The notes under the pieces: generated by a model
What the model saw: the letters and a program-made list of their open reading frames with translations, nothing else
What the model was told of the DNA's origin: nothing
The model's database searches: none
Shown: positions 18,599 through 28,614 of the stretch, one piece after another
Position numbering within the stretch: position 1 is the first letter of the stretch
How the letters are laid out: each line of letters begins with the position of its first letter
Made by a program: the position numbers and the translations under genes
From: Shewanella sp. ANA-3
GTDB lineage: Bacteria; Pseudomonadota; Gammaproteobacteria; Enterobacterales; Shewanellaceae
Direction of reading: 5' to 3'
Assembly (NCBI RefSeq): GCF_000203935.1
Contig: NC_008577.1
Coordinates: 1,860,001 to 1,924,000 of the forward strand
DNA length: 64,000 nucleotides

Positions 18599-20740
18599 AT
18601 GCTTAATTTTTTTGCTGCCGCCCCTAAGGGCTTTGAATATAGCTTAGCCCAAGAACTGACAGAATTTGGTGCGACTGAGATTAAAGAGAGTGTTGCCGGT
18701 GTCTATTTTACCGCGCCGCTTGCCTTAGCCTACCGTATTACCCTGTGGACGCGTTTGGCCAGCCGTATCGTGCTGGTGATCTATAAGGGCCCCTGTGAGT
18801 CGGCGGAGCAATTATATAACGCAGCTTATTGTATTGATTGGTCAGCTCATTTCTCCAATCGCAACACCTTTAGTATCGATTTTCACGGCACTGGCGGCTT
18901 TATCAACAACACCCAGTTTGGTGCGTTAAAGATTAAAGATGCGATTGTTGACCGTTTCCGTGATGACGGTGATGCCCGTCCAAACGTCGCCCGTATCGAT
19001 GCCGACATTAAAATCGACGCCCATTTCCGTAATGGGGTGATTACCATTGCGATGAACTTCTCGGGACCTTCTTTGCATCAACGCGGTTATCGCTCTACGA
19101 CCGGTGAAGCACCGTTAAAAGAAAACCTCGCCGCCAACATGCTAGTGCGCAGTGGCTGGAAAGCCGCGCCAACGACCTTACTCGATCCTTTCTGCGGCAG
19201 TGGTACTGTACTGATTGAGGCCGCATTAATGGCTGCCGATATTGCTCCAGGGTTGCAGCGCAGCCGTTTTGGTTTTGAGCATTGGCGCCGCCATGATAAA
19301 GCGACATGGCATGAGATTTTAGAAGAGGCCAAGGCGCGCGCATCCTTAGGTGTAAAGCGTTGTGACGTGAAGTTCTACGGCTCGGATATCGATTCGCGCT
19401 TAGTGGCCCTAGCAAAACGCAATGCGCAAAACGCCGGTGTATTTGAGCTGATTGACTTTAAAGTCGCTAATGCGCTCAATGTCGAGCCGCCCGCCGCCGA
19501 AGGTTACCTGATTACTAACCCTCCCTACGGTGAGCGTTTAGGCAGTGTTTCTGAGCTATTGCAGCTGTATTACCAATTAGGCGACAAGTTTAAAAAGGAG
19601 TTTGGCGGCTGGAAAGTGGCTATGCTCTGTAGCGATATTGAGCTGATTTCGGCGCTGAAACTCAAAGCCGATAAACAGATGAAGATGTTTAATGGTGCGC
19701 TGGAGTGTGCCTTTAACCTGTATACCTTGCACGCGCAAAGCACTCGCCGAGATACGCCAGTATTGCCGGAAGGAGTAGACATTGCCGATATCGCGCCAGC
19801 ATTTGCTAACCGTATTAAGAAAAACGCCAAGCAATTAGAAAAGTGGGCGAAAAAAGAAGGTATCGATAGCTACCGTTTATATGATGCCGACATTCCCGAA
19901 TATAACGTGGCGGTCGACCGCTACTTAGATCATATCGTGGTGCAGGAATATATGGCGCCGGCCAGCATTCCTGAGGCCGTGACAAAACGTCGTTTAAGCG
20001 ATGTGCTCTTGGCGCTGCCTGCTGCGATTGGTGTCGATCCGCACAAGATCACTATGAAGACCCGTGAGCGTCAAAAGGGCACCAATCAATATCAAAAGCT
20101 CGATGAGCGTAAGCTTGAGCTTATCACCACCGAATATGGCGCTAAGTTTAAGCTGAACCTGACAGGCTATTTGGATACTGGCTTGTTCCTCGATCACAGA
20201 TTAACCCGCCGTTTAGTGGGACAAAAATCGAAAGGTCGCCGGGTATTGAACCTGTTCTCCTACACAGGTTCTGCCTCTGTGCATGCCGCATTAGGCGGTG
20301 CTAAGTCGGTCACGACGGTTGATATGTCCAACACTTATCTTGCGTGGGCAAAGGAAAACTTTGCGTTAAACGATCTCAGTGGCAAGCAGTATGAGTTTGT
20401 GCAGGCCGATTGTTTGCAATGGATCCGCGATAGTGCGCACGATAAATCCGCGCAATACGATTTGATTTTTATCGATCCGCCGACCTTCTCTAACTCTAAG
20501 CGGATGGAAGATTCCTTCGATGTACAGCGTGACCATGTGAATTTACTAGGCATGCTTATCAAGCTGTTAAGTCCAAATGGGGAGATAGTGTTCTCCAACA
20601 ACAAACGCAAGTTTAAGATGGACACCGACACCTTGGTCAAGATGAAAATCAAGGTGGAAAACATCGATGATCTGACCTTGCCTATGGATTACAAGCGCAA
20701 TCCCCATATCCATAATACTTGGTTAATCACCCATGCATAA
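18599..20740 (+). CDS. rlmL: bifunctional 23S rRNA methyltransferase RlmKL
   Basis: The 713-residue fusion protein has the E. coli RlmKL layout. An N-terminal THUMP domain (about 45-155) is followed by the RlmL methyltransferase with [15 protein letters not shown] and the amino-methylation motif NPPYGER (about residue 306). The C-terminal RlmK methyltransferase has [28 protein letters not shown] and [10 protein letters not shown] (about 623). RlmL makes m2G2445 and RlmK makes m7G2069 in 23S rRNA during large-subunit assembly. The next gene starts inside its last codons, so the two are coupled. Confidence 0.96.
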   Translation: MLNFFAAAPKGFEYSLAQELTEFGATEIKESVAGVYFTAPLALAYRITLWTRLASRIVLVIYKGPCESAEQLYNAAYCIDWSAHFSNRNTFSIDFHGTGGFINNTQFGALKIKDAIVDRFRDDGDARPNVARIDADIKIDAHFRNGVITIAMNFSGPSLHQRGYRSTTGEAPLKENLAANMLVRSGWKAAPTTLLDPFCGSGTVLIEAALMAADIAPGLQRSRFGFEHWRRHDKATWHEILEEAKARASLGVKRCDVKFYGSDIDSRLVALAKRNAQNAGVFELIDFKVANALNVEPPAAEGYLITNPPYGERLGSVSELLQLYYQLGDKFKKEFGGWKVAMLCSDIELISALKLKADKQMKMFNGALECAFNLYTLHAQSTRRDTPVLPEGVDIADIAPAFANRIKKNAKQLEKWAKKEGIDSYRLYDADIPEYNVAVDRYLDHIVVQEYMAPASIPEAVTKRRLSDVLLALPAAIGVDPHKITMKTRERQKGTNQYQKLDERKLELITTEYGAKFKLNLTGYLDTGLFLDHRLTRRLVGQKSKGRRVLNLFSYTGSASVHAALGGAKSVTTVDMSNTYLAWAKENFALNDLSGKQYEFVQADCLQWIRDSAHDKSAQYDLIFIDPPTFSNSKRMEDSFDVQRDHVNLLGMLIKLLSPNGEIVFSNNKRKFKMDTDTLVKMKIKVENIDDLTLPMDYKRNPHIHNTWLITHA

Positions 20741-20972
20741 TGTACCGCAAGCGGGTTACATACTATACCACACCGAAGGCTGTCACTTATGTGAACAGGC
20801 TGCGGCATTGCTTAATGCCGCCGAGGTGCCTTTTACGGCCATCGATATTTGCGATGATGAAGCCTTAGCTGAACGTTATGGCGTGTGTATTCCCGTGGTG
20901 AAGGCCGAGGATGAGCGTTGCCTGTTTTGGCCCTTTGACGCTACCCAATTACAAGAATTTTTAGGAGCTTAG
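20733..20972 (+). CDS. glutaredoxin-like thioredoxin-fold protein
   Basis: A 79-residue protein with the redox pair Cys17-x-x-Cys20 in [12 protein letters not shown] and the cis-Pro turn [11 protein letters not shown], matching the small glutaredoxin-2-like family (DUF836) that sits beside rlmKL/uup in several gammaproteobacteria. It overlaps the end of rlmL by 8 bases and ends 1 base before uup, so the three genes form an operon. The substrate is unknown. Confidence 0.8.
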   Translation: MHNVPQAGYILYHTEGCHLCEQAAALLNAAEVPFTAIDICDDEALAERYGVCIPVVKAEDERCLFWPFDATQLQEFLGA

Positions 20973-20973
20973 T

Positions 20974-22896
20974 TTGAGTCTGGTTCGTATCAATAATGGC
21001 TCGTTAGCCTATGGTTATACTCCGCTGCTGCAAAATGCCGATTTTACTATCGAGCGCGGCGAGCGAGTGTGTATTGTTGGCCGCAACGGTGCGGGCAAGT
21101 CGAGTCTATTGAAGATTTTATCCGGCGATGTGCTGCTCGATGAAGGGGAATTCAACATTGATGGCAGCGTCACAGTCAGCCGTTTGCAGCAAGATCCACC
21201 AAAGGCGGAGCAGGGCTCGGTTTACTCTTATATCGCTGCAGGCTTAAAGGAAGTCGGTGAAGCGTTAGAGCAATACCATCAACTGTCCCACGATGTGGCT
21301 TATGCCGAACCTGAGCTGATGGAGCGCATGCTTAATCAAATGCAAAAGCTGCAGGAAACGTTAGATCATCACAATGGCTGGCAGCTTGACTCGCGCATCA
21401 AACAAAACTGTGAGTTATTAGGCCTCGATCCCGATAAATCCTTAAGTGAGTTATCCGGTGGTTGGCAGCGTAAAGTAGCGCTTGCCCGTGCCCTCGTCAG
21501 TGAGCCGGATTTATTGCTGCTCGATGAACCGACTAACCATTTAGATATCGATACCATCGAATGGCTGGAGAAATTCCTGCTGGATTTCCAAGGCGCTATC
21601 GTGTTTATCAGCCACGATAGGGGCTTTATTGCCCGCATGGCGACCCGCATCGTCGATTTAGACCGCGGCGTGGTGACCTCATGGCCTGGTAATTACCAAG
21701 CTTATCTTGATGGTAAGCAGGAATGGTTAAGGGTTGAAGCCGAGAAAAACGCCTTATTCGATAAGCGATTAGCCGAAGAAGAAGTCTGGATCCGCCAAGG
21801 GGTTAAGGCTCGTCGTACCCGTAACGAAGGCCGCGTGCGTGCACTCAAGGCGCTGCGTCAAGAACGCAGTGAGCGATTGAATCGTCAGGGCAATGCCAAG
21901 ATGGCGGTGGCCGATACCGAGCGTTCGGGTAAGTTGGTCTTTGATGTGAAGGACTTAAACTACAATCTGCCCGATAAAAATCTGGTTAAAAACTTTAATA
22001 CCACGGTACTTCGAGGCGATCGTATCGCACTTATCGGTCCGAACGGTTGTGGTAAATCGACCCTTATCAAGCTGTTGATTGAGAAGTTACAACCCCAATC
22101 GGGTGAGGTGAAAGTCGGCACTAAGTTAGAGATTGCCTATTTCGACCAATACCGTGAGGCGCTGGATCCAGAGCAAACCGTTGAAGACAACGTGGGTGAG
22201 GGTAAAAAGACCATCACCATTAATGGTCAAGACCGTCATATCTTAAGTTATCTGCAGGATTTCCTATTTTCGCCGATGCGCGCCCGTACGCCGGTGAAGG
22301 CATTATCTGGCGGTGAGAAGAATCGGTTATTACTGGCTAAGTTACTTATTCGTCCGGCTAACCTGATTATCCTCGACGAACCGACAAACGATCTTGATAT
22401 TGAGACCCTAGAATTGCTAGAGTCGCTGCTGACTGAGTATCAAGGCACACTGTTGCTTGTGAGCCATGATAGGGCTTTTATCGATAACACTGTCACCAGC
22501 AGCTGGTGGTATGCGGGTAATGGGCATTGGAGCGAGTATGTCGGTGGTTATCAAGACGCAATTGATCAAGGGGCAAAGTTTTATTCAGAGGAACCTAGTC
22601 AGCCAAACACGGTCGAAGCTCCTGCGACAGTAAAAACCGCTGAGGTAAAAGTGGCCGAGCCCGCCAAAGCCGCGAAAAAACTGTCCTATAAGTTACAGCG
22701 TGAATTAGAGGCCATGCCTGAGTTGATGGAAACATTAGAGGCAGAAATCCTCGAATTGCAAACCACAGTGGCAAGCCCAGATTTTTATAGCCAAACACAG
22801 GATAAAATCAATTCGGTATTGAACCTGTTGGCGGATAAAGAAAAGCAATTGGAAGTTTGCTTCGAGCGATGGGAAGAGCTTGAGTCACTGAAGTAA
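20974..22896 (+). CDS. uup: ABC-F family ATPase Uup
   Basis: A 640-residue soluble twin-ATPase with no membrane segments. Domain 1 has Walker A GRNGAGKSS, signature LSGGWQRK and Walker B LLLLDEPTNHLD. Domain 2 has GPNGCGKST, LSGGEKNR and LIILDEPTNDLD. The linker ALRQERSERLNRQGNA and the C-terminal coiled coil (about 570-640) are typical of Uup. Uup has been linked to ribosome function and to suppression of transposon precise excision. The start is a TTG at 20974 behind TAGGAG, directly after the glutaredoxin-like gene. Confidence 0.93.
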   Translation: MSLVRINNGSLAYGYTPLLQNADFTIERGERVCIVGRNGAGKSSLLKILSGDVLLDEGEFNIDGSVTVSRLQQDPPKAEQGSVYSYIAAGLKEVGEALEQYHQLSHDVAYAEPELMERMLNQMQKLQETLDHHNGWQLDSRIKQNCELLGLDPDKSLSELSGGWQRKVALARALVSEPDLLLLDEPTNHLDIDTIEWLEKFLLDFQGAIVFISHDRGFIARMATRIVDLDRGVVTSWPGNYQAYLDGKQEWLRVEAEKNALFDKRLAEEEVWIRQGVKARRTRNEGRVRALKALRQERSERLNRQGNAKMAVADTERSGKLVFDVKDLNYNLPDKNLVKNFNTTVLRGDRIALIGPNGCGKSTLIKLLIEKLQPQSGEVKVGTKLEIAYFDQYREALDPEQTVEDNVGEGKKTITINGQDRHILSYLQDFLFSPMRARTPVKALSGGEKNRLLLAKLLIRPANLIILDEPTNDLDIETLELLESLLTEYQGTLLLVSHDRAFIDNTVTSSWWYAGNGHWSEYVGGYQDAIDQGAKFYSEEPSQPNTVEAPATVKTAEVKVAEPAKAAKKLSYKLQRELEAMPELMETLEAEILELQTTVASPDFYSQTQDKINSVLNLLADKEKQLEVCFERWEELESLK

Positions 22897-22923
22897 ACCA
22901 ATAATAAAATGGGAATAGAATTA

Positions 22924-24747
22924 ATGAAGTCAAAGTTGGATAAAGCCCTCTCCTTGGTTGCCTTAGGTGTCCTTGGCGTATTACACAGTGCCCATGCCGC
23001 ACCCGTATATGAAATTGTTAATCTTGATAATTATGATCTGCAAGGTACGCTCGAAGGCACTCGAAACGGTTATGCCTTGGGCGTGAATGCCAACGATGAG
23101 TTAGTCGGTATCGCTAAAGGTAAGAAAAAACTCAGTACTTCTGATGTGGAAGGTGGGGTTATCGACGTTGAAGATGGTATTGCCCCTGAGGAAACCATTA
23201 CTTACTCCATTACGGCAGCTATTGTTGCCAATAACTTTGCTTTTGTTGCCGCGCAAAATGGTGCCGCTGGTGCATGGTTACCGACCTTCGATAGTATCAA
23301 TGGCACTACAGCACCCAGCGATATTTCGGTAGTTAACTCTGTTGATACCTTTTACTACGGCATCAACGATGCTGGCGTGAAAGTGGGCAGCATGACGGCC
23401 CCTGAAAAGAAAACGGAAAATACGACTACAGATGATACGACCGATTACTGGTATTACCGAGATTATGAGTATCGCGGTGTTGCCAAAGTAGGCGATAGCG
23501 AAATCCCATTACCGCCACCTTACACTCAGTATGTGAAGGATGATAAAACGGTTGAGTTAGGCGGCTGGTCGGCGGCGACGGCGGTTAACAACAATAATTT
23601 GGTTGTTGGTTATGCCAGTACCGATATCAGCAAATACGGTGGCGATCGCGTAGCCTACTGTTTAGGCACAGATAATACGTTACCGTTAGATGTGTGTATT
23701 CAACGCGAGCAATACCCTAATACTCAAGGTACGCGCAATATTCAGTACCAAACCCGTGCTTATGTATGGCAACTGGACAATGGTGTTGCAACGGGTACAG
23801 CTCTACCTTTAGGGTTAACCCCAGCCAGTGACAATTCACTGACCTTTACCGCCCAAGCGTTGGGTGTAAATAATGAAGGTGTGGTCGCCGGACGCTCGCA
23901 CGTGTACCGTAACGGCAATACCGATAGATTACGCCAAGATGCGGCTTATTGGAGCAAAGATGCCGAGGGTAACTATCAATACCATTGGATCCCGATGGGT
24001 GATTCTATTTCAAGCTCCATCGCCTATGATGTGAACGATAGCGGTATTCTTGTTGGTAGTTATCGTAGTTATATCCAAGGATATTTACGTGATAAGTTCT
24101 TCTACTTTGATACCAATACGCCTGAAGTGGCTTATGTTACGCCAAATGACTTTGCATCAACTACCACGGACCTATCTAGCAAACCCAAAGATATCAATAA
24201 TAAAGGTCAAGTTGTTGGTTATATTGAAACCACCTATGATAAGGAAAAACCACGTCCTAAGGCGGGCTTCCTGTATGAGAAATCTACTGGGGAGTTCAGT
24301 AACCTCAATAACTTGCTGACCTGTGAGTCTAAGGGTTTTGAAAAGGGCTCTGATGGTAATTGGACTCGCCATCAGGTCGAAGTGCAGGATGGGACTGGTA
24401 AGGTGCTAAGCTACAACAGTGATATTCTCGTTGTTGAAGCCGCAAGCATTAATGAAGATGGCACTATCGTAGGTACTGCCTTTATTCGTAAACCTTCCTA
24501 CCAGTTTGACTCAGATGGCAATATTATCGTAGGTGAGAATGGTCTTCCCCTGTTTGAACTTAGCGGTAGTGGTGACCCAGTAACAGCCTATATCCCGCGT
24601 ATGGTGGTGCTAAAGCCATCTACTAATGGTGAAGCTTGTACTGTGGATGACAGCACTGACACAGGCAATTACGAACGTAAAGGCGCCGCTTCTCTTGCTT
24701 GGTTATTAGCGTTACCTTTAGTCTGGTTACGTCGCCGCACTCGCTAA
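22924..24747 (+). CDS. DUF3466 exported protein with HAF-type repeats and a C-terminal sorting tail
   Basis: A protein of about 607 residues. It has an N-terminal Sec signal (MKSKLDKALSLVALGVLGVLHSAHA) and a C-terminal tail of a short GAASLAW turn, a hydrophobic segment and RRRTR, arranged like GlyGly-CTERM signals. In between are at least six copies of a motif like G-I/V-N-x-x-G-x-V-V-G: GINDAGVKVGS, AVNNNNLVVGY, GVNNEGVVAGR, DVNDSGILVGS, DINNKGQVVGY, SINEDGTIVGT. These HAF-like repeats suggest a beta-propeller. The ATG at 22924 has GGGAA upstream and is preferred to 22909. The function is unknown. It occupies the place that pqiAB-ymbA hold in E. coli. Confidence 0.8.
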   Translation: MKSKLDKALSLVALGVLGVLHSAHAAPVYEIVNLDNYDLQGTLEGTRNGYALGVNANDELVGIAKGKKKLSTSDVEGGVIDVEDGIAPEETITYSITAAIVANNFAFVAAQNGAAGAWLPTFDSINGTTAPSDISVVNSVDTFYYGINDAGVKVGSMTAPEKKTENTTTDDTTDYWYYRDYEYRGVAKVGDSEIPLPPPYTQYVKDDKTVELGGWSAATAVNNNNLVVGYASTDISKYGGDRVAYCLGTDNTLPLDVCIQREQYPNTQGTRNIQYQTRAYVWQLDNGVATGTALPLGLTPASDNSLTFTAQALGVNNEGVVAGRSHVYRNGNTDRLRQDAAYWSKDAEGNYQYHWIPMGDSISSSIAYDVNDSGILVGSYRSYIQGYLRDKFFYFDTNTPEVAYVTPNDFASTTTDLSSKPKDINNKGQVVGYIETTYDKEKPRPKAGFLYEKSTGEFSNLNNLLTCESKGFEKGSDGNWTRHQVEVQDGTGKVLSYNSDILVVEAASINEDGTIVGTAFIRKPSYQFDSDGNIIVGENGLPLFELSGSGDPVTAYIPRMVVLKPSTNGEACTVDDSTDTGNYERKGAASLAWLLALPLVWLRRRTR

Positions 24748-24770
24748 TTTTTCAGCTTGAATTCAGACTC

Positions 24771-24803
24771 AAAAAATCGAGGCAAAATGCCTCGATTTTT
24801 TTT
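24771..24803 (+). terminator. Rho-independent terminator of the DUF3466 gene
   Basis: A long perfect stem (AAAAAATCGAGGCA / TGCCTCGATTTTTT) around AAA ends in eight T. Confidence 0.9.
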
Positions 24804-24934
24804 AATCATGATCTCAATAGTTTAATAAATAGTCGATAAAATGGACGATTTTTTGATTGATCTCGAGGCTGAAAAGCACTATCTCTATGGATGAAGCTGT
24901 TGCTTCTATTTCACGTAGAACAGAGGACGCTTGC

Positions 24935-25111
24935 ATGAAAAGACAAAAACGAGATCGTTTAGACAGAGCTTTTTCCAAAGGATTCCAGGCTGGTATTGGG
25001 GGCCGCTCTAAAGAGCTTTGTCCTTATGCAAATCTTGATTCGCGGTCACAGTGGTTAGGTGGCTGGCGTGAAGGTGTGGATGGCCGAGTTAATGGGCTAT
25101 TTAATAAATAA
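24935..25111 (+). CDS. rmf: ribosome modulation factor
   Basis: The 58-residue product is close to E. coli RMF (MKRQKRDRLDRAFSKGFQAG, then RSKELCPYANLDSRSQWLGGWREG). RMF dimerises 70S ribosomes into inactive 100S particles in stationary phase. The start at 24935 follows AGAGGA; an upstream in-frame ATG at 24857 would add 26 residues absent from the family and is rejected. The neighbouring fabA-lonH order is the same as in E. coli. Confidence 0.96.
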   Translation: MKRQKRDRLDRAFSKGFQAGIGGRSKELCPYANLDSRSQWLGGWREGVDGRVNGLFNK

Positions 25112-25166
25112 CGAGTGTTTCTCGTGGATTAAATAGCCCAGAACAGACAGAGTAATGCAGCATAAT

Positions 25167-25190
25167 TGCCCTCAGATGAGGGCATTTTTG
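25167..25190 (+). terminator. Rho-independent terminator of rmf
   Basis: The 7-bp stem TGCCCTC / GAGGGCA with a 4-base loop is followed by TTTTTG. It lies between convergent rmf and fabA. Confidence 0.8.
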
Positions 25191-25218
25191 TATCGAGTCG
25201 TGTAGGGTACAGCAGTGA

Positions 25219-25734
25219 TTAGAAGGTCGATGTATCGCTAAACACGCCAACTTTTAAATCGGTCGCGCTATAGATTTGACGACCATCCACTTCAAGGATG
25301 GCATCGGCAATACCCATGACTAACTTACGATGAATAGTACGCTTGATATTTAGCTTATAGGTCACTTTTTTCGCACCGGGTAAAACTTGTCCGGTAAATT
25401 TCACTTCACCTACGCCCAGCGCGCGGCCTTTACCCTCAGCGCCTTCCCAACCGAGGTAAAAACCCACTAACTGCCACATGGCGTCTAAGCCTAAACAACC
25501 TGGCATCACTGGATCGCTGATAAAGTGGCAGCCAAAGAACCATAGGTCTGGATTAATATCGAGTTCAGCAACAATTTCACCTTTGCCAAATTCACCGCCG
25601 TTATCGTTAATGGTAATGATCCGGTCGATCATCAACATATTATCGACGGGTAAGCGAGGCGAGTTTGGACCAAATAAATTCCCATGGCCACAGGCGATGA
25701 GTTCTTCTTTATTGAAACTGTTTGCTTTATTCAT
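25219..25734 (-). CDS. fabA: 3-hydroxydecanoyl-ACP dehydratase/isomerase
   Basis: The 171-residue protein contains the FabA active-site segment [29 protein letters not shown], with catalytic His70 and Asp84 at the same numbering as E. coli. The enzyme dehydrates 3-hydroxyacyl-ACP and isomerises trans-2- to cis-3-decenoyl-ACP, committing carbon to unsaturated fatty acids. The start at 25734 (MNKANSF) has a TGGAG ten bases upstream; the frame's earlier start would add 20 atypical residues. It is transcribed away from the lonH-type protease gene end, in the E. coli order. Confidence 0.96.
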
Positions 25735-25808
25735 TGTTTTACTACTCCAGCAATAAGAGCCGCCAAGATTAGCGAACACGTGTAAGCTAAACAACTCCGA
25801 TCAGCTAA

Positions 25809-27557
25809 TTAATGGCGAAATAATCCCAGTTTTGCGAGTAATCTCGTCATTAAGCTAATCTCCTCCTCGCCATTTCCTGCCAACTTATCGAGCCGTTCTT
25901 GCACTAAGCCGTATAAGGAGTCTTCTGGGAAGTCATTATCTTCATTGGCAACCCCTGCGGGCATCTGCATCAGCAGCTCCACCGCTTCGTCCATATGCTC
26001 AATCGCATAGATATGGAATTGTCCTTTGCCTACAGCTGTTATCACTTTTGGGGCGAGGTTAAGTTGTAGAACGTTCGACTTCGGCATAATCACGCCCTGT
26101 TCGCCAGTTAAGCCGCGACGCTCACAAAGATTAAAGAAGCCTTCAATTTTCTCATTAATGCCGCCAATGGCTTGCACATTGCCGAATTGATCTAAGGCGC
26201 CGGTAATCGCGAGCGACTGGATAATCGGCTGCTCGGCAATCGCCGACATCAAACAGCAATACTCGGCGAGCGAGGCGCTATCACCATCGATCTCTTGATA
26301 GGACTGCTCGAATACGATGTTGGCATTAAGGTGTAGCGGAGCATCGCGACCAAAGATACGATACAAACAGGCAGAAAGGATCATCATGCCCTTGGCGTGG
26401 ATATTGCCACCCAGCTCGGACTTCCTTTCAATGTCCGCTACTTCGCCATCACCATAATGCACGGTTGCAGTGATCCGCGCGGGTTCACCATAACTATGGT
26501 CAATCGCATCGATCACCGTCAGGCCATTAATCTGTCCTACCATAGCGCCTTCAGTTGGCAGATTTATGAAATTGTCATCAAAACTTTGCCCTGAAAATTC
26601 TTCAGAGCTGTTATGGCGATAATTGGCTTGCTCGAGTGCGTGCTCAACACTGGCGGCATTGATAGTGGCTTTGCCGCGATAAACCTTAGCCTGAGCCATT
26701 AATTGGGCGAAATCGAGCATAGATAGGCTTAAACGGCGTTGATGTTCGGTCAACCTCGAACTGTATCTAAACAGTGGCGCAAGGCTTGATTGCTCTAAAC
26801 CAACCTCAACACTCTGAGCCACGGCTTGTAACCAATTGGCATATTGCACTTCTTTAAAGCGGGTCAGATCGAGTTCACTTGCCAGCTCTGCCAGCAAACT
26901 AAAGTGGCGCTGAAATTGCCAGTCTTCTGAGCGGACTTGGCTGTAGATTAAGCCTGCGCCAATCAGAATGATTTTACAATTTAGCGGAATAGGGCTTAGG
27001 TGGTTGCTTATCTGATAGGATTTTTGCGTCAGAATTTGCATGACCAGATCCCACAGGCCTTCGCGTTTCCACAGTGATTCGGCGCAGATAAACACATAGT
27101 GGCACTGGGCCAGTGCACCGGGTTGATATTTGCTGCCATTTGCCGATTGCACCATGCGACCAAGAAGATCGGCACGGCGGATATTGCCACTCAGGTAACG
27201 GTAACTGACATTTTTCTCGGCAATGGCGCCTTGATTATCGAGCGGCGCTTCATACTGCCATTGGAACTGAATGGCTTTTTCTACAGGCCGAGCCGCCACT
27301 AAATAAGCACTGGATAAGGGCTCGACGGTTTCCATTAGGGCTTGCATGATTAATTGTCGGTCGATGCCCGGAAAATCGGCGAGGTAGAGCTGTTGATCGG
27401 CAATGGCGTTATGTAACTTAAAGGCATCCAATACACGTTCTTGCCCTAAAAGCAGGGCTTTTAACCCTGTGGCCGATTGCGGCAGGGTAGGAAGGTTAAA
27501 TTCAGGCGCGAGTGAGGATGATGGTATCAAGAGTGAATTCATATAAGCATTTACCAT
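25809..27557 (-). CDS. lonH: Lon-family protease of the LonH/YcbZ type
   Basis: A 582-residue protein. The C-terminal third is a Lon proteolytic domain: GDSASLAEY with nucleophile Ser427, and the general-base Lys470 in GGINEKIEGFFNLCERRG. The N-terminal two thirds look like a degenerate ATPase module: LLLGQERVLDAF is present but no clean Walker A is visible, as in E. coli YcbZ. The gene sits next to fabA as in E. coli. The frame has two possible starts (27557 and 27542) with only weak ribosome binding sites. Its natural substrates are unknown. Confidence 0.85.
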   Translation of the reverse strand: MVNAYMNSLLIPSSSLAPEFNLPTLPQSATGLKALLLGQERVLDAFKLHNAIADQQLYLADFPGIDRQLIMQALMETVEPLSSAYLVAARPVEKAIQFQWQYEAPLDNQGAIAEKNVSYRYLSGNIRRADLLGRMVQSANGSKYQPGALAQCHYVFICAESLWKREGLWDLVMQILTQKSYQISNHLSPIPLNCKIILIGAGLIYSQVRSEDWQFQRHFSLLAELASELDLTRFKEVQYANWLQAVAQSVEVGLEQSSLAPLFRYSSRLTEHQRRLSLSMLDFAQLMAQAKVYRGKATINAASVEHALEQANYRHNSSEEFSGQSFDDNFINLPTEGAMVGQINGLTVIDAIDHSYGEPARITATVHYGDGEVADIERKSELGGNIHAKGMMILSACLYRIFGRDAPLHLNANIVFEQSYQEIDGDSASLAEYCCLMSAIAEQPIIQSLAITGALDQFGNVQAIGGINEKIEGFFNLCERRGLTGEQGVIMPKSNVLQLNLAPKVITAVGKGQFHIYAIEHMDEAVELLMQMPAGVANEDNDFPEDSLYGLVQERLDKLAGNGEEEISLMTRLLAKLGLFRH

Positions 27558-27723
27558 GAAAAGTTACCGCGATTTTACCATACCAAGACAGCAAGTCTCT
27601 TACTGTATAGGTGTTTTTGCGTTGGTTTACTCAGATATTGCTGAAAACTTGTTGGCTATTTGCCTGAAAAAACATCTTGGTGAGCATAAGATGAGCATTT
27701 GACACAATATTGAAAAATTGCTG

Positions 27724-27752
27724 TTTACAAGCACCGATGATGCTTATATTAT
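27724..27752 (+). promoter_or_regulatory. sigma-70 promoter of tRNA-Ser copy 1
   Basis: TTTACA, a 17-base spacer and TATTAT end 11 bases before the tRNA. The same -35 and -10 hexamers with the same spacing precede the second tRNA-Ser. Confidence 0.7.
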
Positions 27753-27763
27753 TTGCGCCATTC

Positions 27764-27854
27764 GGAGGGGTGGCAGAGTGGTTTAATGCACCGGTCTTGA
27801 AAACCGGCGTGGGTTTATAGCCCACCCAGGGTTCAAATCCCTGCTCCTCCGCCA
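27764..27854 (+). tRNA. tRNA-Ser(TGA), copy 1
   Basis: 91 bases including CCA. The long variable arm (CGTGGGTTTATAGCCCACC) and anticodon TGA in loop CTTGAAA identify a class II serine tRNA. It is identical to the copy at 28524. Confidence 0.97.
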
Positions 27855-27864
27855 TATTTTACGG

Positions 27865-27893
27865 AAAAGCCATCAGCAATGATGGCTTTTTTG
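27865..27893 (+). terminator. terminator of tRNA-Ser copy 1
   Basis: AAAAGCCATCA / TGATGGCTTTT with a 4-base loop and a T-run, 10 bases after the tRNA. Confidence 0.85.
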
Positions 27894-28277
27894 TTTGTAC
27901 AATTTGAACCCGGGTTCTTCATTCTAAGTGCAGCTCCTACGCCATATTTGTTAGAAAGGCCGCTAAGTCATTAGCGGCCTTTTTGCATTCAAGTCCACAC
28001 AAGTTTTCTGTTCTGTATTTAATATTGCATCTGAGCAGAGCCTGCTTGAGTACTTCCTTGGCTTATATGTGGAGCATTCGCTTAAGTCCCCCCGGCATTT
28101 TTTAGTGAACTTATATTTGCCTTGAGGGTTTATATCTACCTTCTTAGCCACTTCTGAGTGCAGTCATCAGCATCGGCAATTTGCCTTCACAAGCCTTTAG
28201 CGCGCTTTGATTTGAGTGACTTTTTATCGAGTTTTTATTTCGACTATATAAAGTGGCTACTTTAAGGTGCTGTCGCA

Positions 28278-28322
28278 TTAAAGGAGTTAAAGGAGTTAAA
28301 GGAGTTAAAGGAGTTAAAGGAG
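28278..28322. repeat. five perfect tandem copies of TTAAAGGAG
   Basis: The 9-base unit is repeated five times without change; each unit contains the ribosome-binding-like core AAAGGAG. No start codon follows at a suitable distance. Confidence 0.95.
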
Positions 28323-28483
28323 GCGAGTGTATTGAGCGCAGCGTGTTTTGGCCTAAGTAGCTATAAGTACAACCTTAATTTAGGGATAACACGGCTTTTG
28401 ATTGAAGAATAGGCGTTATGCGATGGTTTTATCGACGACTGAGTATCAAATCGCCAATCAATTCAATTAATAATAAATTTAGG

Positions 28484-28512
28484 TTTACAACCAGAGGGGA
28501 GATAGCTATTAT
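28484..28512 (+). promoter_or_regulatory. sigma-70 promoter of tRNA-Ser copy 2
   Basis: TTTACA, 17 bases, TATTAT, 11 bases before the tRNA. The sequence between the hexamers differs from copy 1. Confidence 0.7.
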
Positions 28513-28523
28513 CTCGCTCGTTC

Positions 28524-28614
28524 GGAGGGGTGGCAGAGTGGTTTAATGCACCGGTCTTGAAAACCGGCGTGGGTTTATAGCCCACCCAGGGTTCAAATCC
28601 CTGCTCCTCCGCCA
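28524..28614 (+). tRNA. tRNA-Ser(TGA), copy 2
   Basis: Identical over 91 bases to the copy at 27764, with TTC before and ATATT after in both. Confidence 0.97.

Larger units (their letters stand above)
27855..28523. other. spacer between the two tRNA-Ser genes with decayed repeats
   Basis: About 670 bases without a real gene. It starts with the tRNA terminator, then a degenerate copy of the tRNA 3' end (about 27905-27945, ending CTCCTACGCCATATTT) with its own hairpin (AGGCCGCTAA / TTAGCGGCCT plus T-run, about 27955-27986). Later come five tandem TTAAAGGAG units at 28278-28322. A minus-strand open frame at 27963-28151 runs through the hairpin and is judged spurious. Confidence 0.6.

Noticed and set aside
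27963..28151. 62-codon minus-strand open frame between the tRNA-Ser genes
   Set aside because: Its last codons are a terminator hairpin, it lacks a ribosome binding site and no family pattern is visible.
28278..28322. Tandem repeats considered as a CRISPR array
   Set aside because: The 9-base units have no spacers, and no cas genes are present anywhere in the window.
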